From: an uncultured Bordetella sp.
Lineage (GTDB): Bacteria; Pseudomonadota; Gammaproteobacteria; Burkholderiales; Burkholderiaceae_B
Length of the DNA stretch: 9,117 bases
Assembly (NCBI GenBank): GCA_937881145.1
Contig: CALGFL010000319.1
Coordinates: 1-9,117 of the forward strand
Direction: 5' to 3'
Shown: positions 6,315-9,117 of the stretch, one piece after another
Layout: the number at the start of each line of letters is the position of its first letter
Numbering within the stretch: position 1 is the stretch's first letter
Notes under the pieces: generated by a model
Seen by the model: the letters and a program-made list of their open reading frames with translations, nothing else
What the model was told of the DNA's origin: nothing
Databases searched by the model: none
Translations under genes and position numbers: made by a program

Positions 6315-7124
6315 TCATTGCGAGGCAAGGGCTTCAGACTCCGGCGCGGGCGCCGATTTCGTCGAGTGCATCACGGTCCAGTAGACGATCTTGAGCTGGC
6401 CGTCGAGGGTCTCGACGAGCGCGGACAGGCTTTCCACCCAGTCGCCGTCGTTGCAATAGAGCGTGCCGTCGATCTCGCGGATCTCGGCCTTGTGGATATG
6501 GCCGCACACCACGCCGTCGCAGTCGCGGCGGCGCGCTTCCGCGATCATCGCGTGCTCGAAAGACGAGATGAAATTGACGGCGTTCTTGACCTGGTGCTTG
6601 AGGTACTGCGACAGCGACCAGTACTCGAAGCCGAACTTGGCGCGGACGTGGTTGAACCAGCGATTGAGCGCGAGGATCGCGGTGTAGGCCGTGTCCCCCA
6701 GATAAGCCAGCCATTTCGCATGCTGGATCACGCCGTCGAACAGATCGCCATGCACGATCCACAGGCGCTTGCCCGCGAGCGTCGTATGAAAGGCCTCGTC
6801 GCGCACGTGGATGTCGCCGAACGCGATGTTGTTGAACTGGCGTATGACTTCGTCGTGGTTGCCCGGAACGTAGACCACGTTCGTGCCCTTGCGCGCCTTG
6901 CGCAGAATCTTCTGCACCACGTCGTTGTGCGCCTGCGGCCAATACCAGCCCTTCTTGAGCTGCCATCCGTCGATGATGTCTCCGACCAGATACAGGTGTT
7001 CGGATTCGTTGTGCCGCAGAAAATCGAGCAGATATTCCGCCTGGCAGCCGATCGACCCCAGATGGATGTCGGACAGCCAGATTGCACGGTATCGATGGCT
7101 CGGTTCGGACGCGTTATCGCTCAT
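6315..7124 (-). CDS. plcP: PlcP/LpxH-like metallophosphoesterase, probable phospholipase C
   Basis: This 269-residue calcineurin-like phosphoesterase belongs to COG2908, often auto-annotated as UDP-2,3-diacylglucosamine diphosphatase. The closer match is the PlcP branch, which in Sinorhizobium and marine bacteria cleaves phospholipid headgroups to leave diacylglycerol during phosphate starvation. The dimetal site is complete: SDIHLG (D19, H21), VGDIIDGW (D49), PGNHDE (N89, H90, D91), IVHGDLFD (H125) and GHIH (H209, H211). WYWPQAHNDVVQKILRKARK (60-79) is characteristic of the branch as I remember it. ATG 7124 is preferred: an in-frame ATG at 7166 lies only 7 bases past the Pho box, upstream of any start site it could direct. 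The ribosome site is weak (GAG). First gene of the operon, with a glycosyltransferase and dgkA following. True LpxH activity cannot be ruled out from sequence alone. Confidence 0.85.
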   Translation of the reverse strand: MSDNASEPSHRYRAIWLSDIHLGSIGCQAEYLLDFLRHNESEHLYLVGDIIDGWQLKKGWYWPQAHNDVVQKILRKARKGTNVVYVPGNHDEVIRQFNNIAFGDIHVRDEAFHTTLAGKRLWIVHGDLFDGVIQHAKWLAYLGDTAYTAILALNRWFNHVRAKFGFEYWSLSQYLKHQVKNAVNFISSFEHAMIAEARRRDCDGVVCGHIHKAEIREIDGTLYCNDGDWVESLSALVETLDGQLKIVYWTVMHSTKSAPAPESEALASQ

Positions 7125-7172
7125 GCATGACTCGTACCGGTTTTTGCTTATCCGGCATTGCGCCATGCGGGC

Positions 7173-7190
7173 ATGACTGTGCCGTGACAG
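7173..7190 (-). promoter_or_regulatory. Pho box (PhoB binding site) upstream of plcP
   Basis: Read on the minus strand this is CTGTCAC-GGCA-CAGTCAT: two 7-base direct repeats with a 4-base spacer, each matching 6 of 7 positions of the CTGTCAT consensus. A further 6-of-7 unit, ATGTCAT (7206-7212), lies in phase two 11-base turns upstream, with a non-matching unit between. The site ends 48 bp before the plcP ATG. Candidate -10 elements (CGCAAT at 7162-7157 or GATAAG at 7152-7147) are poor, as is usual for PhoB-activated promoters. Confidence 0.7.
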
Positions 7191-7225
7191 TCATGAAAAG
7201 TTTGTATGACATGTGGCGTATCCGC

Positions 7226-7262
7226 AAACGACAGAGCCTCGCTTGGCGAGGCTCTGTCGTTT
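7226..7262 (-). terminator. Strong hairpin terminator after the PACE transporter gene
   Basis: A perfect 17-bp stem (arms 7226-7242 and 7246-7262) closes on a TTG loop. The outer arms end in AAA and TTT, so the structure is symmetrical with a short U-run on either strand. It lies 18 bp after the transporter stop codon and just upstream of the Pho box, so it should stop transporter transcripts from entering the plcP operon. Confidence 0.8.
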
Positions 7263-7280
7263 CACCGCGCCGGAATCCGG

Positions 7281-7730
7281 TCAGGCGCGCGGCCTCGCGG
7301 CCAGGCGCGGCGCTATCCAGCGCTCGCGCACCACGTCATAGAGCCAGTTGTAGGCCATTGTGTAGGGCAGGATGAACAGCACCAGGCCCGCTTCCACCAT
7401 GAACGCTTCGATCAGCGACATGTGCAGCATGAGGGCCGTCAGCGGAATGCACACCAGTGCCAGGCCGCCTTCGAACCCGCTCGCATGCAGCGCCCGCACC
7501 CGGACCGTGCGCGCGATGCGCGTGGCCGGCCACAGGCGGTCGAAAGCCGCGTTGTAGATCACGTTCCACAGCATCGCCGTGAGCGAGATGATCAGCGACA
7601 GCAGGCCCACCTGGGTCGTGGAGCGATCCAGCAGCCAGGCCCCGAGCGGGGCGGACAGCGACAGCAGCAGTGCTTCGAAGCCCACGGCGTGGAGGATGCG
7701 TTCGGTCAGCGATTTGGTTTGCGGTGGCAT
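7281..7730 (-). CDS. PACE-family multidrug/biocide efflux transporter (AceI-like)
   Basis: This 149-residue inner-membrane protein is built of two tandem bacterial transmembrane pair (BTP) domains, four helices in all (about 17-36, 42-60, 85-105, 110-130). PACE proteins such as AceI export chlorhexidine, and others export dyes, biocides or polyamines, by proton antiport. The four family motifs are visible: RILHAVGFEALLL (11-23) with the essential glutamate E19, WNVIYNAAFDRLW (55-67), RALHASGFEGGL (about 79-90), and YNWLYDVVRERW near the C-terminus. The ATG at 7730 is the natural start; the ribosome site is weak. It is divergent from a LysR regulator, the same arrangement reported for aceI and its activator AceR in Acinetobacter, and ends at a strong terminator. 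Substrate is not predictable within the family. Confidence 0.93.
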   Translation of the reverse strand: MPPQTKSLTERILHAVGFEALLLSLSAPLGAWLLDRSTTQVGLLSLIISLTAMLWNVIYNAAFDRLWPATRIARTVRVRALHASGFEGGLALVCIPLTALMLHMSLIEAFMVEAGLVLFILPYTMAYNWLYDVVRERWIAPRLAARPRA

Positions 7731-7814
7731 GATACGCTCGGCTTGCGACGAATAGGCCGCGATTTCGATGGGCTGATTTTGATCGGTTTTTTACGTATAT
7801 TAAAAATAGAATCC

Positions 7815-7829
7815 ATCGATTAAATTGAT
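7815..7829. promoter_or_regulatory. LysR-type operator candidate (T-N11-A palindrome) in the divergent promoter region
   Basis: The 15-mer ATCGATTAAATTGAT is an imperfect palindrome (6 of 7 arm pairs) fitting the LysR T-N11-A pattern. It sits in the AT-rich segment (about 7780-7830) between the divergent transporter and LysR genes. It ends four bases before the LysR ATG, a position that would suit autorepression. No confident -35/-10 pair could be picked for either gene. Confidence 0.5.
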
Positions 7830-7833
7830 AACC

Positions 7834-8703
7834 ATGCGCTACTCGCCGGAAGGACTGCAGGCTTTTGTCGAGGCGAGCGCCCTGGGCTCGTTCTCGGGCG
7901 CCGCGCGCAAGCTGGGCAAAAGACAATCGACCATCAGCATGGCGATCGCCAATCTCGAAGCCGACCTGGGGCTGCAGCTTTTCGATCGCCAGGCGCGCCA
8001 GCCGGTATTGACCGAAGCGGGCCGCAAGGTGCTGGGATACGTGCAGGAAATCCTGGCCGCCAGCGAGCGGCTGGATGCGCTGAGCATCCGCCTGGCCGAC
8101 AACATCGAACCGCGGCTGACCATCGTGCTTTCCGACGCTTATCAATTCAATCCCGACAACGCGATGCTGCGGGACTTCGAGCAGCGCTATCCGGACATCG
8201 AGCTCGAATGCATGGCCAGCGAAGCCGGCGACGTGCTGGACCTGCTGCAAAGCGGCCGCGCCCATCTGGGCATCCTGATGTCGCAATCGGCTTATCCGCC
8301 CGACATCGGCGTCGCGCGACTTCCCAAGCAGGCCGAGATGGGGCTTTACGTGGCCAGGAATCATCCGCTGGCGCGGCAAAAGAACATAACGCGCGCGCAC
8401 CTGGCCGCCCATCGCCAGCTTTACCTGAACACCTACGTCGGCAGTACCCGCGCGCCGCAAGGCCGGGTCTGGTCGGCGCCGGACTATCTGATGCTGCTGG
8501 AAATGACGGGATACGGTTTTGGCTGGGCCGAGCTGCCGCGCGGCATGGTGGCGCAGTTCAGCCGCGCCAATCTCGTCGAGCTCAGGCCGCGCGGCTGGCC
8601 CAGGCCGATTTCGATGGATGCCGTGTGGTCCAGGCTCACGCCGCCGGGGCCGGCGGGACTATGGCTGCTGGAGCGATTGCAGCAGGACGGCGCGCCGAAA
8701 TAG
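7834..8703 (+). CDS. LysR-family transcriptional regulator
   Basis: This 289-residue protein has the standard LysR layout. An N-terminal winged helix-turn-helix (residues 1-60: FVEASALGSFSGAARKLGKR, then QSTISMAIANLEADLGLQLF and LTEAGRKVL) is followed by a linker helix and a two-lobed periplasmic-binding-like effector domain (about 90-289). ATG 7834 is preferred over an in-frame TTG at 7825 because it begins directly before the HTH. No Shine-Dalgarno is visible, so the start could be inefficient. It is divergent from the PACE transporter, which it probably controls together with its own gene; the inducer may be a transporter substrate. It converges with the lactate-permease gene at its 3' end, 10 bp apart. 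Family certain, target inferred from position. Confidence 0.93.
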   Translation: MRYSPEGLQAFVEASALGSFSGAARKLGKRQSTISMAIANLEADLGLQLFDRQARQPVLTEAGRKVLGYVQEILAASERLDALSIRLADNIEPRLTIVLSDAYQFNPDNAMLRDFEQRYPDIELECMASEAGDVLDLLQSGRAHLGILMSQSAYPPDIGVARLPKQAEMGLYVARNHPLARQKNITRAHLAAHRQLYLNTYVGSTRAPQGRVWSAPDYLMLLEMTGYGFGWAELPRGMVAQFSRANLVELRPRGWPRPISMDAVWSRLTPPGPAGLWLLERLQQDGAPK

Positions 8704-8725
8704 ACGCCCTGCTCTATTTCGCCGC
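8692..8725. terminator. Shared hairpin at the convergent ends of the LysR and lactate permease genes
   Basis: Arms 8692-8704 and 8713-8725 pair at 12 of 13 positions around an 8-base loop. The LysR stop (8701-8703) and the opposing permease stop (8714-8716) lie in opposite arms, so one structure could end both transcripts. Only TATTT-type sequence occurs near the stem ends and no true U-run follows, so termination strength is uncertain. Confidence 0.5.
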
Positions 8726-9117
8726 AACGATTCCGATCGCTCCGGACAGGAGCAGAGCCAGGCAGCAGACGGCATAGGGCAACAGCGTGCGATAGACCGC
8801 GCGCTCTTGCCCTATGCCGCGAGCCAGGCCCGCCGCAATCGACATCCTGACCGGCGAGAACAGGCTCATGGACGTGCCCGACACGTGCTGCAGGGCCGCC
8901 ACGGCGGGAATGCTCAGGCCTGCCTGGACCGCCAGCGCGATCTGCGAAGGCATGAAAAGGCTGTTGGGCGCATTGCCGCTGTTGGCGAGGATGCCGAACA
9001 CGCTCGCCAGCAGCGGCGTCGCCAGCACGGCCTCCTGGTGCAGCGCATCGAACATGCCTTGCGCGCAGGCGCGCGAAATGCCCGCTCCGGACAAGACCTC
9101 GGCCATCATGGCGAACA
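8714..9117 (-). CDS. L-lactate permease (LctP/LldP) family transporter, C-terminal part (runs off right edge)
   Basis: LctP-family proteins are large inner-membrane transporters (usually above 500 residues) that take up lactate or glycolate. About 134 C-terminal residues are present; the frame stays open through the window edge, so any ATG here is internal. Recognisable family stretches are LATPLLASVFGILANSGNAP followed by NSLFMPSQIALAVQAGLS, then LQHVSGTSMSLFSPVRMSIA, and a final membrane helix (TLLPYAVCCLALLLSGAIGI). The family pattern here is usually GSNxxxN before LF; this protein reads NSGNAPNSLF, a close variant. The stop is in the hairpin shared with LysR. Substrate in this organism is not certain; other members of the ion-transporter fold are a less likely alternative. 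Confidence 0.8.
   Translation of the reverse strand, partial: FAMMAEVLSGAGISRACAQGMFDALHQEAVLATPLLASVFGILANSGNAPNSLFMPSQIALAVQAGLSIPAVAALQHVSGTSMSLFSPVRMSIAAGLARGIGQERAVYRTLLPYAVCCLALLLSGAIGIVAAK
8770..8819. repeat. 13-bp perfect inverted repeat inside the lactate permease gene
   Basis: CGGCATAGGGCAA (8770-8782) recurs as its exact reverse complement at 8807-8819, separated by 24 bases, about 55 bp before the permease stop. It lies wholly within coding sequence. It may form an mRNA hairpin or be coincidence. Confidence 0.6.

Noticed and set aside
6315..7124. Plain annotation as lipid A enzyme LpxH
   Set aside because: Sequence style and the neighbours (diacylglycerol-type glycosyltransferase, dgkA, Pho box) fit the PlcP branch better; kept only as an alternative.
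5276..7130. Plus-strand frames opposite the glycosyltransferase and phosphoesterase (340 and 326 codons)
   Set aside because: Antisense shadows arising from high third-position GC; no domain or ribosome site.
1..9117. CRISPR arrays, tRNA or rRNA genes, insertion sequences
   Set aside because: No regularly spaced repeats, no tRNA- or rRNA-like segments and no transposase or terminal inverted repeats were seen on reading both strands.

Overview
The window looks like chromosome of a GC-rich betaproteobacterium, most likely Burkholderiales/Alcaligenaceae (Bordetella- or Achromobacter-like). This rests on codon usage, gene style and the LysR/PACE, PlcP-type phosphoesterase and lactate-permease genes. 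It is inference, because no rRNA or other marker gene is present. Hand counts of sample lines suggest the left quarter (about 1-2250) is less GC-rich than the rest, roughly 55% with dips near 40% against 65-70%. That left part also carries unrelated, mixed-orientation small genes and one broken gene, as an accessory region would.

Left part: a truncated glycerol-3-phosphate acyltransferase (PlsY-like, minus strand, running off the left edge) is divergent from a GFA/CENP-V-type zinc protein. A DUF925-type nucleotidyltransferase-fold protein follows. Facing them on the minus strand is the string NAT -> VOC/glyoxalase -> macro-domain gene -> 55-codon ORF. The macro-domain gene has lost about 30 codons and its frame, so it is a pseudogene. 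The small ORF, not present in standard ORF sets, overlaps its stop codon by ATGA. An iron-containing alcohol dehydrogenase lies upstream of NAT on the same strand.

Centre: the most coherent unit is a three-gene minus-strand operon at 7124-4830. It encodes a PlcP/LpxH-like metallophosphoesterase, a GT4 glycosyltransferase of the Agt/MgtA kind, and diacylglycerol kinase DgkA, whose probable TTG start overlaps the glycosyltransferase stop. A good Pho-box match (7173-7190) sits 48 bp upstream of the first gene. A perfect 17-bp-stem hairpin separates it from the gene before. Together these suggest phosphate-starvation membrane remodelling: PlcP strips phospholipid headgroups, Agt glycosylates the diacylglycerol, and DgkA returns spare diacylglycerol to phosphatidate.

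Right part: a PACE-family efflux transporter (minus) is divergent from a LysR regulator (plus). An AT-rich intergenic region between them holds a LysR-type T-N11-A palindrome. The LysR gene converges on the 3' end of an L-lactate-permease-family gene that runs off the right edge. The stop codons of these two genes lie in opposite arms of one hairpin. I saw no tRNA, rRNA, CRISPR array, insertion sequence or attachment site.
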